Below, piece after piece: positions 14,401-28,432 of a stretch of 64,000 bases of DNA. Numbering within the stretch: position 1 is the first letter of the stretch; every line of letters starts with the position of its first letter. The DNA is from Datnioides undecimradiatus. Lineage: Eukaryota > Chordata > Actinopteri > Lobotiformes > Datnioididae. Made by a program: the position numbers and the translations under genes. The stretch lies in assembly GCA_008933995.1 (NCBI GenBank), contig WARS01000026.1:4912501-4976500 (forward strand), written 5' to 3'. Below the pieces are notes generated by a model that made no database searches, was not told where the DNA came from, and worked only from the letters and a program-made list of their open reading frames with translations.

Positions 14401-15600
14401 ACACTGCAGAGAAATCTACCTCATAAACAAGCTCAGAAGATGTCGAGTTCTCTTATTTGTCAAGGTACCTGGAGCTATTGACTGAATCACATTATTCAAA
14501 GCATTAATTTTCATGGGAGTGAAAACAGCGGACAGTTTGCCCACTAGGAGATGCTATAAGGCCCAAGGCAAAGCAAACTGAATCCAGACCAGCAGAGTTT
14601 GGTTGGAGTCGGCTTTGGAGTGGTCAGCAGGGATGCGAGTAAGATGAAGGAGGACATGTAATGTAAAACAAGACTGAATATGTTAAGAAAGCCACAGGTG
14701 AGGCTGCATAAAAACAAACTTGTTTCAATTGAAAGTATTTGCTGAATTGCATTCATGGCAGGTCTATAGCATAACAGAATGAATACACAAAGACTGAAAA
14801 GCTTTTAGGGTGAATGTTTGTGATTATGTGATGTGGCTAAAATCGTTTGGGGGATTATAACATCCAAATAAAGTCATCCTTGTCCTACTGAAGGAAGATA
14901 CCTGGGTTTGTCCTCTTTCAGTGCAACCCTCAACCTTTCAGCATTGTTCTTTTTGACCTTTATCACATCATCTGTGGTGTATTTTTGCCCTCCACTCTGC
15001 CTGTGCATCATGCTTTTGTAGAGAACACTGTTTGAATAACAAGACTTTCGCTGTTAAGTGTTAACTCTCCACTCCTCTCAGCCGAGGTGATGCATTGTGG
15101 GCAGCAGGACTATTCTAATAGACACACATAGTAATTACAGTAGTGGGAGGCAGCAGACAGCGGTGGTCCAGGGACACCACAAAACTATAAATCACAACTC
15201 CTGGTTCCGCCCTCCTGAGTGTAGCCGATCACGCTCAACCAAAAAGCAATTCTGCCAACATGTGTTTGCACATTTGTCTTCATCAGGCACTGGCTTGTTT
15301 TGGGCCCCTGCGACTGAATTTTCCTTCCCGTGGTAATCAAACACAGACTCGAGTGTTTGAGTCAAAGTCCGCTATATTTGACTCAACAATTAGCTATACT
15401 TGAGATGTACCGAGCATAATTATTCTATGTTAAAGCAGCAAGATGAAGGGGTAAAGAAGGTGTTCTGTCTTTACTTTGAACACTGTGAGCTGCTGGGAAA
15501 AAAAAAGAACAAGAACAAGAATGAACCCAAAAAAATACATAAAAAGGAGTACCTGTGTAACCTGCGATCTAAGAAACAAAGAAAAAATATCACCTGATGT
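11461..15600. other. Gene-poor intergenic sequence, part 1
   Basis: AT-rich unique DNA. No exon with splice context, RNA gene or recognisable transposon was found. Open frames such as 13146-13400 and 13713-13964 lack codon structure or known motifs. Confidence 0.6.
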
Positions 15601-15989
15601 CACTGTGGCTACTGCTTTTGGAGGGACGTAGCGTGAGATGTTTCCATCTCAGAAATGTCTGAATCAAAGAGGTGGCAATAGCAAAGGTGTTATAAAAGTA
15701 GGCAGTGATGGCGACTGCCTACTACAGTGTGTGTGTCCTCTCCTGCTTTATCCGTACAGACAGCTGTCTGTCAGCCAGCTGAGCCCATGCGGGAAAGAGG
15801 TGTCTGCTGAGGAGCTGGTGTCAGCAAGGTGAGAGCCGAGCCCAGCTACGCTGAGCCGAGCTGAAATGGATGCAGAGGAGAGAGCGTCTCCTGCCTCTGA
15901 GGGACACAGATTTTCAGCGAGGAAACAGAGACTGCTGGAGCAGGAGACTCAGCCAGACAGAACATGAAAGCCAAGAGCGGCCATGACAC

Positions 15990-16157
15990 ATGATGGACAC
16001 AAATGCAGGAAGAGAAGCTGCCTCCTCCTCCTTCTCCCCTTCCCTCTTGCTTGCTATCCTTCTCCTTCAGCTGTGCTGTGCAGAAACAAGACCCCTGAAG
16101 AAGAGGGGAAAAGGGAAAAGGAGAGATGATGCAGGAATCGCGGTGGCTCCCAGTTGA
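15990..16157 (+). other. Short ORF with a signal-peptide-like N-terminus, unassigned (55 codons)
   Basis: The sequence ATGATG opens a 55-codon frame ending TGA at 16155-16157. Its product begins polar, then has a hydrophobic run SLLLAILLLQLC ending CCAE, followed by a basic stretch ETRPLKKRGKGKRR. That is the shape of a secretory signal plus a basic start of a mature chain. The surroundings (15700-16150) are GC-richer than the flanks. I found no strong donor site or further exons, and I recognise no family. It could be the first exon of an unannotated secreted gene or chance; chance is somewhat more likely. Confidence 0.2.
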
Positions 16158-17584
16158 ACTCTGGCCCTCTGTAATGTGCGGTCTTTGATGTTGCTCAAGA
16201 CATGCAGGGAAGCTTCAAAGAGACCTCCATAGGCCAATCATAGAATTGTTGCATGTTGGCAGGGGAAAAAAAAGCGAGCAAGCTGCCAGAAATCCACATG
16301 CTTCTTTCAAGAGAGAACAGGGGTCAGGCAAGAAGACAGCTGAAAACAATAGCGAGAAATGAAAGGTGACATGAATTGAAAGGTAGATAAATAGCTGCAG
16401 GGGAGGAAGGAAGTTTGTTGTTGGTATGAAAGGATGCGATGCATGCTTTTGTCTTGGAAAAGCTGCCAGTTGGTTTAACAAGGCTTGGCAGGCCAGTCAA
16501 TAGGCTGTCAGCCATTAATGTCCACGTTTCAGTGACACCAGCGCTCAGTCTCAGACTGGTTTATACATCCAGTGATGCAAAGAGTTCTAAGGATAAAAAT
16601 GCTACACACCTGGCTGCTTGAGATATTGAGCAAAACTAAACCGATGCATGTTTGTGACACATGTCCTGCCCATATAGACACCATAATGTATGCGACACGT
16701 CTTTCTGTGTCAGCTGCCTCAAAGAATAACAAGAAACAAGATAAGCAACTGGCTTGTCAAAGGTCACACACAGTCAGGAGTTCATCTGACAAAACAATGA
16801 CAAATCAGAAAACGATGTCAAGTCCAATCCTTCTGAGAGGGACCTCACCCATAGTTTGTCCTATCTTTGGTGGGAGTAGGGTCTTTGCGTGGTAGAAGGG
16901 CTTTCCATTAATGGGGTGGTGTTGAGTTGTGCTACTCTTATCTCCAGCGATTTCCTTGTTGTGGCAGTTTGTGATCCACCTGCCCCAGCTGCAGGCCGCA
17001 TCTGCAGGCGTGATGGATTTTGTCTGCAGGGACCTCCTCCTCCAAATGCCACTGTGACTCACCGTCCTCTGTTTCGGCATCTACTACAATCTGACCTGGC
17101 AGCTTGGTGGTGTGCCACAATGGACTAGCCCCTGGCACTTTGACAAACACAACCTAAACAAAAGTAAAGTGAAGACATATATAATATAGAGTAGAAATGC
17201 TTGTATGTGCAGCATCTCTCTTATTCCCTATTGTCTCTTTCTCTGAGTCCACAAGCAGCTTGCAGGGAATCAGATGTAAACAGGGAGATCTGAGACCAAA
17301 CTTGTCATCTCACAGCTTCAGAAATCAATAGAGCTCCACATTCTCCCTCTAATCTTGGCACACGTGTGGAGCAAGCTTGGACCAACTGAGTACGAAAAGA
17401 AGGCAGGGAAGCAGTGAGAGGAGTAAAGGAGGCAGGCGGAGACAAAAGGGAGAAGTGAGGATGGAGGAAGGGGACTCAAATAAGGGCTGATGAAATCAAT
17501 TCAGGGAACTAAGAGGCTGAATTGTGGTGGCTGCTCAACAAACATATCATCTCCCTTTTTTTCTATTTGTCCCAGTTTTTGATT

Positions 17585-17620
17585 TCTATATCTATATCTA
17601 TTTTTATATCTATATCTATT
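17585..17620. repeat. Imperfect TATATC microsatellite
   Basis: Repeated TATATC units are interrupted by a short T run. Confidence 0.8.
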
Positions 17621-18755
17621 CTGTCTTTCTCTTCTGCAGTATAAATAAAAATTCAGCATTAAACATTTCATTAATAAAATTATAAATCATGTGTCTTACT
17701 AGGAATAATGTTCCCATTACTCTGAATAAACCTTACTACTTTTATGTGAACCTGTTGACAGCGAAGACTGTGGCTAATTCAGTAACAACAACACTGATTC
17801 TGGGAGGAGATGAAACTAAAATTATAGCAACGGGAAAATTTTGAAAATATAGGTGATCTGACCTGTTCAAAGACCACTTCACCAATTATATACACTGTAT
17901 AATGTTATAGTAATGAGGCAGCTATAGACAATATAAAATTAATGCAGCAGAGCTAAATTTATCAGCTTACCCACAATGCAACTTGACTACTGACAGTTTG
18001 GTTGAAGATTTGGCTGTGTTATGCTATTACCAGCTAATATAATCGGTGAGGAGCAGGCTACAGCAGTCTGGTAACCCCACTGCTTCCTAACTCCACACAC
18101 ACAGATGTTTTTCATCTTTAAACTGTTGATCTTCAACCCAAACCTGCGTTGACTCAAGTGACATCTTTTGAGGCAGTTTATCAGATTTTGCACAACTCCC
18201 TGTGGAGTCAGGCTTTACACAATTTTTTTCACATGCTGTAGCAGCCTTCACCCTGAGACACGTAAACAGATGTTGATGTGTAAAATCAGTGGAGTTTCCC
18301 TTTAAATGAGAATTCATGTGCTTCAGGGGCACAGCTTCAATGAATTGCAGTGTAATATATTAGTATAGTGAAGCAACATCTGAAATTACATAATGTTTAA
18401 AATGCTGCACAGACTGTGCATTTCTTTAATGGCCATTCATTCTCTCTTACTTGCTGACTTGCTCTCAGTTATTCAGTGAATTTCTTTTGTACCAATGTTA
18501 TAAGGAGAATTTGTTTGAATCAAATGAATCCCCATCATCTCTCCCACTGCTTTGCACCTAGTTAAAACAAACCAAGCCTACCCTGTTAATCACCTTCTAT
18601 CATATCACTCTATGTATTTGGCCTTTATTGACTTCATCAACAGGCTTTCCCTTAAAAGAGGAATGAAGAAGCTGTTTAACAGACCCAAGGAAAGCAAGCA
18701 ACAGGGATTCTGAAAAGACAAGGAAAACAGAGTAAGAGAGAGGTGGAGATTTAAG

Positions 18756-18800
18756 GAGAGAGAGAGAGAGAGGGAGAGAGAGAGGGAGAGAAAGAGAAGC
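18756..18800. repeat. GA-rich purine tract
   Basis: GAGAGA runs with GGGAGA interruptions sit in a longer purine-rich stretch reaching about 18960. Confidence 0.85.
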
Positions 18801-19289
18801 CAAGAAAGAAAAGGAAAAAGACAGAGAACCAGGAGGAGGTGGGGTTATAAGGAGACGCTCCACTGCCTGGCTGACAAACAGAGGGTCCCTCCAGAGCCAG
18901 GCAGATGAGAAGGAGAGGAGGAGAAAGGGAGAGGGGTGAGAGAAAAGGAGGGGAGTTTGATGTGGGCAGTCAACCCCACCACCCTCCAACAGCATTCTCT
19001 CTCTTCCTCCACCCCCCCAGCAGAAAATCTATGCCTACTCTCTTAGTATTCCTACCATCTCTTGTGAAGGCTCTGCGGAGGGGAGAGCAGACAAGTGGAC
19101 TGCTAGTGAGGCCCTGGCCAGCCGTGTGTGATGCTAGCTGGGAGTTTTTTTCCCTTCTTCCTTTTTAGGATGGGGTGTTTGCTCAGGGCTGACAGGACAG
19201 ACAGAGCGCCCAGCCACTTGAAAACCACCACCAGGGACCCGAACTGGACACATCCTCCCAGTACACCTCCTTCTCCTCTCCCCTCCCTC

Positions 19290-19312
19290 TTTTTTTTTTT
19301 TTTTAAAAAAAA
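19290..19312. repeat. Poly(T)/poly(A) homopolymer junction
   Basis: About fifteen T are followed directly by eight A, a self-complementary low-complexity tract. Confidence 0.85.
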
Positions 19313-20334
19313 GAAACAAAACCTGTAGATCAATGAGTCTGCTGTGTGAACTGCTTATTTTCAGACTCAACATGAAATTTCTGGTGGGGCGCTGTTATGA
19401 AAAAAACTTCTGCAATCAAGATGTCTTCTTGCAGCCAAAGAATCAGTTCATTGTATTTGCTTGATAGTTGATATTTTGACCCAAGTATGACCTAGACTTT
19501 CTGACGTGAATCCATGGCTCCATGTGATGTGGGTTGTCCAAATCCATCTTGTGTCCTCTTATCCTGTGTGTTTGTGTGTATGTGTGTATTGGAGCCAATC
19601 AACTACCAGTTGCACAGAACTGACATTAATGCCAACTGTTTCTAAATCTCGATACATATTCTGTATATATTATATATTCTCTAAATATATATTCAAGCTA
19701 ATTTTCCACCTTACAGCTTGGGATTGGGTTCAATTTATTAATAGAGAACAGAATGAAAAATCTACAACGACTAGGGAAGTGTGTCCCATCCACCACTTTC
19801 AGGTCCAGAACAAGTGTCTCAACAACCACTGAGAGGAGGATTGCTATGACAATTTCAACATACATTTGTGGTCTCCGGAAGATTTTTGTTTATGTCCAGT
19901 GCTAGTTCACAAATGTTAGCATGCAAATACACTAAACAAATGATGGACACAGTAAACCTTAGACTTACTTTGCATCTGCATGTGAGCATTGTTACTGTTA
20001 ACATGTTAATGCAGCATGCTGCAAAGGTAGTAAACGTCTATAGTTTATACTGCTGGAGTTCCTACCTTGTGCAAATTGCAACAAACCTTCACCTCACTGA
20101 TATTTTTACATAACAATGATGAAAAAACAATGGATACCTGGAAACAATCCAAAAAAAATATATGGAAAATGGTCAGCAATGCTGTTGGCAAGACAATATG
20201 AAGAAATTAATGACGATACTATTGGTCTCCAACTGCTGTTCATTTACTGCTCAGCAGGGCATGCAATTCCCATGCGGCTCAAAGCAAAAGTTTGTGTGTG
20301 AATGAAAGGTGAAGCAAAGCATATATGCACATTT

Positions 20335-20372
20335 GACCTTCCCTAGATAAATAAAGGTTAAACAGGTAAATG
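20335..20372 (+). mobile_element. Possible non-LTR retroelement 3' tail remnant
   Basis: The sequence CCTAGATAAATAAAGGTTAAA resembles the common teleost LINE/SINE 3' tail type (TAAATAAAGGTTAAA). There is no element body that I can define upstream and no target duplication was found. Family not assigned. Confidence 0.35.
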
Positions 20373-21399
20373 TCACTGCTATCCCACAGTTACCCTGCCT
20401 GAGTGAGCGTGATATTTTTAACTGCATTTACACAAACTTAAACATTGTTCAGTGACAGAAAAAACAGTTGTATTGATCACCGGTGTACCTATAATCTTTA
20501 TTACTGCTGCTGCACCATGACTGCCAAACTACAGACACACAAAGCCTTGTTGTTCTTAACATCGTCTTCCAAAGTAGACCGTTTCTCTGTCACCTTGAGC
20601 CTGGTTCGTCATGCTTGTGTGATCGCTCTAAAGGTCACAGCTTGTAGCTACTGTCATTAGCTGTCACTCTTCCACACTTCCTCCCGCTCCCTGCCTCTCT
20701 CCTCCTTCAAGTTGCTCTCTGTCACGCTTTCTTTCTTCAGCTCTGGAACGCAGATCTAAGTGGCATTCTTAGTTGGACTTTGAAGGTTAAGAGAAGTGAG
20801 AAGCGATCACAATGCCGAATGAGCCTGGTATGTGTGCATGCGTGTTATCTGATGTGCAAACGTGCAGAGAGTGGAGACAAGTTATTCCAGGTAGCTCTGT
20901 TGGGAGCACAGAATCTTTAAGTGTTACAGCGTATCAGACAGTATGCCATTTGCAATTAAAGTTGTGCTAGAGTCAGAGTCTGTGGCTGTCTGAGGGTTCA
21001 GTGCCGGAGGCAAAAGGATGAGAAGAAATGTTATTCAACACTTAAACAGCAGCTAATCAAGGCCTAATATTTGAAATAGCAGTCAGAGCATAGATTAATT
21101 GAATTTTTTCATCACGGACATGGAGAACAGTAGTACAGTACTGTTTTCTGAATACAAACACAGCATTTAATGAAGTGAATTCTGCTTGAGTGCGCCGATG
21201 AATGTACATGAAGGAGAGGAAATGCAGCTTGTTGCTGGAAATCCAACTGACAATATGAAACGGCAACAACACTGAAGTGTCTCACATTCCTGCACACACA
21301 GTGCGACAGCATGCAGTTAATTGAAACATGTTTGAGTGAGAGGAAGGGGAGAATAAGTAAAGAGACAGCAAACACAGGTGTGGCGTTTTATCTGTTGGG

Positions 21400-21560
21400 G
21401 AGGTGAGGGGTAATCACGGCAAATTTTAATCAGTTCAGATCAATTATTCATGGTCAGGGGCCTAGCGAGCTGATTTCTAAAATGCCCCTTTTCTCTCTCT
21501 GACAGCCCTGTATGAATTATTCAGGCTGCATTTACACAAAGAACTCCATCTCTGATACCT
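21400..21560. promoter_or_regulatory. Candidate conserved non-coding block
   Basis: A repeat-free stretch is rich in homeodomain/POU-like cores (TTTTAATCAG, GATCAATTATTCATGG, GAATTATTCAGG). It sits in the tmem9-c1ql4 gap. Motif content only; conservation was not tested. Confidence 0.25.
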
Positions 21561-22898
21561 GATCAGTCAGTTAGAAACATTATGCAACAGGGAATGTCAA
21601 TTAGAAATGGGGAAATGGGTCTCCTGGTATGTGCATATGAAAAAGAAAACAAAGCCACACAAGGGGAAGCAGGAGGACAACAGATGCAATGAAAAGTCTT
21701 GAAGAAACCTAAACTCTGAGGTTTTGGGACATTATTATTCATTAAGACAAGAGTTATAATGTTTAATGGGCTCAGCCAAAGTTTAGATTGTTCCTGTGCC
21801 GTGTGTCCACTCATCATCCATTAGTTCATCTATTTCGTAAGTGAACTCCGCCTACAATGTACACTGCATCAGACAGAGGACTTAACCCATCTCCGTGTTT
21901 AAGCTTTAATCATTTCTCTTGCAAGTTGCTCCTCCTACTGCTTCCAAAACACTTCTTCCAACCCCCGCTGCTCATTCAAAATGATGCTGCTGCCTCATTT
22001 TCATCCACGCCAAATTACCCTAGTCCCTTTCCTCTCACAGCTCTTTCACTTGCTGCCTCAGGCTGTTTGTAGTTAGATTAAAAACCTGCCGCCCACACTC
22101 CTGTGCCTCAAGGCCAGGCCTATACGCACTGGCCATTTAGCTCTCCTTTCCCTGGTCATCTTTCCACATGGTCACCACTCTTCTTCATGCTGCGTCCCTA
22201 AAGATGAAATGACCTTCCCTCCCTGGTCTGAAAAGCAGAATCACACCCTGTCATCCATCATTTACTGAAAACTCTGATGTTTTTAAGCATCTCCATATCA
22301 GCATTTAAGGATTTTCTCTTTGATTTCTCAAAAAATATAGGTGCTGTTTTTACCACATTTCTTAGCTTTTGTCCTTCTATTTTGCTTTTTTTCCTCCTAA
22401 AAGACTCTTCTACAGTATGCTGGCTCTTCAAATTAAACATTACTGTCAGGACACGTTGGTCCTGGTCCTGCTTTCCTTGATGACAGTAAAGGCATTTTTT
22501 TTTTTGGATGAGACTGTCAGCCAAATGCTTCAATTGTAATTGGAAAGAAAATAGACATATAATTTGTTCATGGCTGATGGTGCTACCATGGGGTGGCCAT
22601 GACCACTATGACACAATTACTGATTTTGTGCAAATCCACCCTTTAGAAGTCAAGCAATTTAACAGAAGAAGTGAAAATTTGAGCCATTGGTGCAGACAGA
22701 GAAAGGGTCAGAGGATCACCAGATTCAAAAGGATTAATCCTCTGGGCAATCTGTAAATCTGTATTAAATCTCAGTCACTGCAGTCCCTCTCTTAGCTGTT
22801 GCTGACTTTTCACTTATAAAAGATAAACTAATGGTGGCGTGATAAGAGAATCACTGGATCATCAAAGTCAGTAGGATTTATCCTCTGACTATCAAGCA

Positions 22899-22912
22899 TA
22901 TATATATATATG
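22899..22912. repeat. (AT)n microsatellite
   Basis: Short dinucleotide AT run. Confidence 0.8.
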
Positions 22913-25699
22913 ATTACTAAATTTAATAGCAGTACCTCCTACATTTGTAGAGGTATTTTATTCTAGACCAAAGAGGTGGACTGACCCACTGACCAACTAG
23001 CTAACTAACATTGACATTGTTATCTAGAGAGCCATAATGGCAGCAAGTGAACACCTGAGTCATTATACAGGAGTTTTGAGGACATGCTGTCCTTAAAGTT
23101 AATTTGAGAACTTACAAGTACAAGGACAGAGAAGGTAGAGAGGGATGAGTGTACGGTAGAGAAGGGGTGGTCAGGCAGAGAAAGGCAGATAAATAGACAG
23201 CAGAGCAATGAGAAAGTGTAATTCTTGCTTGGCACAGTTTATCATGCCGTACCTGACAGCCACCAACCATAAGTCACCAAATAATCACTTTCAATAATTC
23301 AGAGGGATCTCTTGGCTCCTCCCTTCCCCTCTGCTTGCCCTTGTAACGCATTCCCATGACACGAGGTCAAACCACATGCCCACTGACGCTCTTCATAAAT
23401 GCAGCTTGACCAGACCAGGTTTGACTTGACTGACTGTATTGCTGCGGTGCATGACAAGAGGTTAGAGGGATGGGTGGAGAGAAAAGCAGGACGTGTCGCT
23501 CATTCCTCTGAGTGTTTCTTAGTGATCCTGCATCTCACCGGCTGGACTAATAGGTTATCAGAATTGACATCTCCATGGGAACGTCCCACTGCATCACTAA
23601 TACACCATTCACTGCTGTTTCCTTACATTCCAATAATATCCTTCTGCACTGTGGAGACGCTAAGAGGCAAACCAGTGCTGTTTTTGTGTTGCTGTGTCCT
23701 GAATTTCCACCTCTGCCTTTTAAGAAAGACAACATTTGTCATGCTAAGTTGGCAAATGTTACTTATAAGTTATTGATTGCATGAGAAGAAAATGCAAGTG
23801 TGAAAAGGCTCATAGACTTGATCATGACGAAAAGAAATTATGAGACAGGTAAATGTATCATTTCTCTAGCAGCATATGTCTTGGTTGGGATAGCTGGCCA
23901 GTCCATTCATCCTCGTCATGTTGCTGTCAGAGCTCCGCTGCCGACGAGTGATGACCACCCTTGTCAGACCAAGCACTGTCTGTCTCCCTCTGAATGATAG
24001 AAATGTAGAGTGTGTCTGTACGCAAGGACGGATCAATTTCTTTTACTCTGTCCTCTATGCTTTCCCTTGTCATACCTTGAAAATCACTGTAATTGCTTCT
24101 CCTCTGAAATAGAAGATTTGGATGTTTCTTTCCCATCACTATCTGCATCTAAATCCACACCTTTCATATATCGGTAGGGTTTTCGCTCTGACATCTGTCC
24201 CTGCTGCGTGTCACTTCGTGACCTTTCCTCTGCGTGTGTGTCCATCATCTCTTTTGTCTGTGACTGGTGGCTCGGGTGATCATGTGTGCGGCGTGTGTTT
24301 ATTTCACAGCGTGGGACAGGAGGGGATCGCCATCGACTTGGGGATGCTGTGAAAATGTCATTGTTTGGTTGTGCTCTGCTTTATGACACAGTTTATACAG
24401 CAGTGATGATTTTTCTTCCCCTAGTGTGGCCTTCTGCTTTGTCTGCTTGGAATCAGGAACGGTAAATAAGTGGTAATGGGAGTGAATGGTAGGGGAAGTC
24501 AGCCAACGTCTTTCTGTCATCACTTTAGAAGGTTGCGACCCTAAAGCACGTTGGCACAGAGCTGCTAAATTATTCAGGCTGTGTCTCAAGCCCCGATCTC
24601 TGGAGAAGACGGGCCTGTGATTGCTGGGAGCGGACTGACTGACATTTGCACATGAAAATCGCCTCTGTTTCCCCCAAACACCCGTTCTGCTCAAAGAAAA
24701 CAGTAGAGGGACCCTGGTTCTGTGTGATGGGGGCTGTGGGTTGTGGTGTGCAGCGCTGGGTTGTGGGAGGGTTGGTGGTTTTCAGATGTGCTGCTGAGCA
24801 GTGAGTAATCAGACTCACACATGTTTGTAAGTCCTGGAGAAACAAACTATGAGAAAAGTTTTGCTGTGAGGTGAAATTGTAGTTGAGGGTAAATTAATAT
24901 CCTAAAAGTGTCAATATAATAAGTGTCAAACCTGCTTGAAAATTGGAGTGGCAGAACAGGACCTAGGGGACCGACTGACTCATAAATCATCTTTCTGAGT
25001 GGGGTCAAGGGCCATTTGACTGAGACATGAGCAGAAATGTGATTTTAGTTGTGGGGATATTTTGTCACCAATAATGCAATAATACAGTGTGCATATCCCA
25101 GCATACATATTGATTAAATGCCATCATTTTGTGTACATGGAAATTCCAGATGGTTGGGATTAATGCAAAAAAGAATCAATGCGTTCCAAAAGGCCACTGC
25201 ATGCTATCTCAGTGAATGGATGAACATCTCTGTAATGATGCATTACACCGTACAAGGTTTATATGTGTACCAGCAAACTATACTGTAATTGCAAATCGAG
25301 GTTTGTTTTATTATAATTCATTGTAATAAATCTTCAGTTGATTGTTAGCAAAACAGAATCCAAGTTTTTCACTGTTATTTGGCCAATTAAGTCTGGAGAG
25401 CTTTTGATTAATCAAACTCCTTCCAGAATGCAGTAAAAGTGAGCGAGCAGAAATGTGCGTGTGTTTGTGTGTGTGAGTGTGTGAGGGAGGAGAGCGAGAA
25501 CATCCTTCTGTATGCTGGACCATGTCTCTGAGCTGAAGGCGAACGGAGCTGGGGTGAGGGGTAGGAGGAGGTGGGGGTGGGGAGGTGGAGAGGATAACTG
25601 GCCCTGCTGGGAGGGAGGGCAGGAGGAGGAGGAGGAGGAGAACACAGCTAAAGAGAGGGAATGCGAGAGAAAGGGAGAGGGAGAGGGTGGAGCATCGGA

Positions 25700-25860
25700 C
25701 AGATGACAAATTGTGATTAATAAACGTGGTTCAGGACAACAGTGTGGAGGGTTGTTATTAATAGAGAGAATTAGAGTGGCTGTGCAACTCAATCTGCACA
25801 CTGTCACTCTGCATCAGGCCCCATAATCAGAGCCTAATGAAACAGCGCAGCACCAGGATG
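25700..25860. promoter_or_regulatory. Candidate conserved non-coding block
   Basis: Unique sequence with several TAAT/ATTA cores (GTGATTAATAAACG, TTATTAATAG, CATAATCAGAGCCTAATGA) and little low-complexity DNA. It lies about 3 kb upstream of the c1ql4 leader exon. Inference from motif density only. Confidence 0.25.
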
Positions 25861-26229
25861 TAGACACATCCTTACCCGCGCACTCTGCTTCCAAATCGAC
25901 ACCGTACAGTAAACACACATGCTCAGGTAAGTCAGGGAGAAAATAATGCAGTTCATGTCAGAGTGCAAGAACAATGTGATGCATGGACTAGTGAGCCTGA
26001 ATAAACAAACTTCATATTCATCTCTGAATTATTGTGCAAAAAAATTTGGCATATTTTCTGTAACAAGTCCTCCACTTTTTTTCTTTGTGTTACATGATCC
26101 TACAGCAGCCTTACTTTCAAGGGCTAAACAAAATACAAGCAGCAGATATATTAGTTATTTGCATTTACATTTCTCTTGATGTACAGACATGAATGTAAAT
26201 AAAGCAGTGCTAATGTCTTTTTCCAGCTT

Positions 26230-26480
26230 CTTTTTTTCTCAAATGCGCAGCTCTCATCAATTCCCTGGTTTCAGACTTGCCCTAAATCACCTCTTTATAT
26301 CCCTAATGACCTCTAAATTGATTTACACGAGAGTAATCTACATGGTAAAGAATAGGAGCTTGATAGCTGGATTCTTGTCAGTGTTAACTGTGGAAGACAT
26401 GAGCAGTGGTCCCAGGGGAGTGACGGCCCTCCGGCAGCTACGTGCCTCTTGGGGACGATATGTCATCATCCCTCAGAGCT
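26230..26480. promoter_or_regulatory. Candidate conserved non-coding block
   Basis: Repeat-free sequence with homeodomain-like cores (CCCTAATGACC, AAATTGATTT, GAGTAATC), about 2.4 kb upstream of the c1ql4 leader exon. No coding signal. Conservation was not tested. Confidence 0.22.
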
Positions 26481-28021
26481 GATGCTCAGTATGTGTTGGT
26501 CACACACCAACACCTGCGCTGGTGTGGATTGTGTGACAGTGTCTCAAAACAAAACGCAATATGTTACTGTGCTTAGATATGAAATGTGACTGATATAACT
26601 GAGATTGTTCCACCAATTACTACTCTGCTTGAAAGAAACCTTTGGTTTGTTTTGGGCCGTGCATTTAAGAAGGAAAATAAGTACAGAGTTATTTAATTGT
26701 TGCTGTGAAAGGCGGAATTGAAGAGTTAGTATGTCTTTCAGAAACTATGCAGACAAACCAGCCATAGCAGAAGAGATATATAACATGATTAATGTGGCCA
26801 TAAATAAGTTCCTGCTCCTCTCTTACTTGTTTACACAGAACACAAGAGAGAAAAGCTAGAGCTGGAATTATGCAGGCGTGTGCACAAAAGACAGAGATTT
26901 ATTCTTGGTGTATCATAAGATATGAAATTAATTATTAAACAAACTAATAACTCAAACAGCCTAGCACTGATTCTCCTATGGGCTTTTTTTCCCCATTGGT
27001 GACAGCGGCGACTGTGTGAGTCACAGTGAAGTCAGAACAAGTGACGTGATAAAGCAATTGCATTGAATAATAAAAACGAAAAGAAAAAGACACATTTCAT
27101 CAACATAATACATAATGTTGGAATTTTAGGTGAGTGTGAATACTAAGGGGAGCAAACCGAGAAGAGAATAGGGAGAGATGGAGACAGACAGCTGAAAGAC
27201 ATGCGCATATTTCAATATTAATCACCTCAGTAATATTTTAACAGGCTTTAAAAATCCAATCCTGAGCATATTGCCTCTGACTTTGGCAATGATTATCTGC
27301 CCCATGTGGCCCAGGACCTCCGAGCACTGTTCTGGCGGGCCAGACTGACTGACCTGCAAACTGGGACTGACACAGCATTTAACTTGTCCCGCCCTGCTCA
27401 GCTTTGCCAACGTTTCCCAATGGAAATATCATCACCATTGCTGCCCAAACCTCCCACGCCCTCACCTCAATTTCCCACTAAATCCAACTCATCCTTAGAA
27501 AACCACCGTAAAACTCTGTGATTATCCGCCTATCCATGTCTGGTGGGATCAGGTAGGATGAGCCCTACATTGCCAGACAGTGGTCATCATATCTGAGGAG
27601 AGAGAGGTCAAGGAGGTGGTGGTTGATGAAAAGAGAGTCATCAATACTGTATGTAGACCTATTCCCCTTGCTCCCACTGCTTCACCCATTAAACTTTAAA
27701 CACGCAGATGTGCGATTGTGCCTGTCAGACAGGTGACTCCAAGGAAATGATGATATGAGCTAAAGATGTTTCTAAAATGCAAGGTGTCAACCAGTGAATG
27801 CTACTTGGCTTTAACAATAATTGTAAAATTGTAGCATGGTGAAAACATATTTTAGCTCACTTGGCATTGCATTTTACTACTGTCATCGCAACAGAGAGAA
27901 GATGTTGATACAAGAATACAAAACACGGCCTCCCATTAGCAATGGTGCGAAGACTCTTGGTCTACCTGAGTTTTTCTATATGTGTGCATGTGTGTTTGTG
28001 TGCAGACCAGAGTGCAGGCAT

Positions 28022-28046
28022 TGTGTGTGTGTGTGTGTGTGTGTGT
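28022..28046. repeat. (GT)n microsatellite
   Basis: Twelve to thirteen uninterrupted GT units. Confidence 0.95.
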
Positions 28047-28431
28047 AAGGTTTTAGGTAAAGGAAAAAGAGCAGCACAATGTGTAGGGCAGGGTGTCTCA
28101 CTAATGAGGCTTTATAGCTGTGGGATGCGAGTCACACACGCAGACAATGGTCAGGGGAACATTTAGTGTCTCCTCTCCATTCCTCACACATCATGCTGAG
28201 GCAGCTTTTACTTAGTCACCCTCCTCGGTCCTCCCTTCCACAGCACAAAGAAGATGAAAATATCTGCCTTCGTTTTGCAGCGCTTTATCAAACATTTTGC
28301 TTGTAAAGAGTTTGCCCCTAACAACAGGTGAATGTCAGGCTAACAAGACACACATGGGAGGCGTCAGTGTAGTCTAGGCCTATTTGTACCATTTTACAGT
28401 GGCATGCATTTACAAATTGTTTTGGCACACA

Positions 28432-28432
<1 letters not shown>

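Larger units (their letters stand above)
16158..21400. other. Gene-poor intergenic sequence, part 2
   Basis: No supported gene. It contains an imperfect TATC-type tract (17585-17620), a GA-rich tract (18756-18800), a T/A homopolymer pair (19290-19312) and a LINE/SINE-like tail near 20335-20372. The 131-codon minus frame at 18600-18995 is Ser/Leu low complexity made by the GA repeat. Confidence 0.55.

Noticed and set aside
18600..18995. 131-codon minus-strand frame, Ser/Leu rich
   Set aside because: Produced by the GA-rich repeat; the same kind of artefact occurs at 25311-25807, 28534-28821 and 62219-62732.
24299..24694. 131-codon minus-strand frame in the gene-poor interval
   Set aside because: No domain, no splice context and overlapping open frames on both strands.
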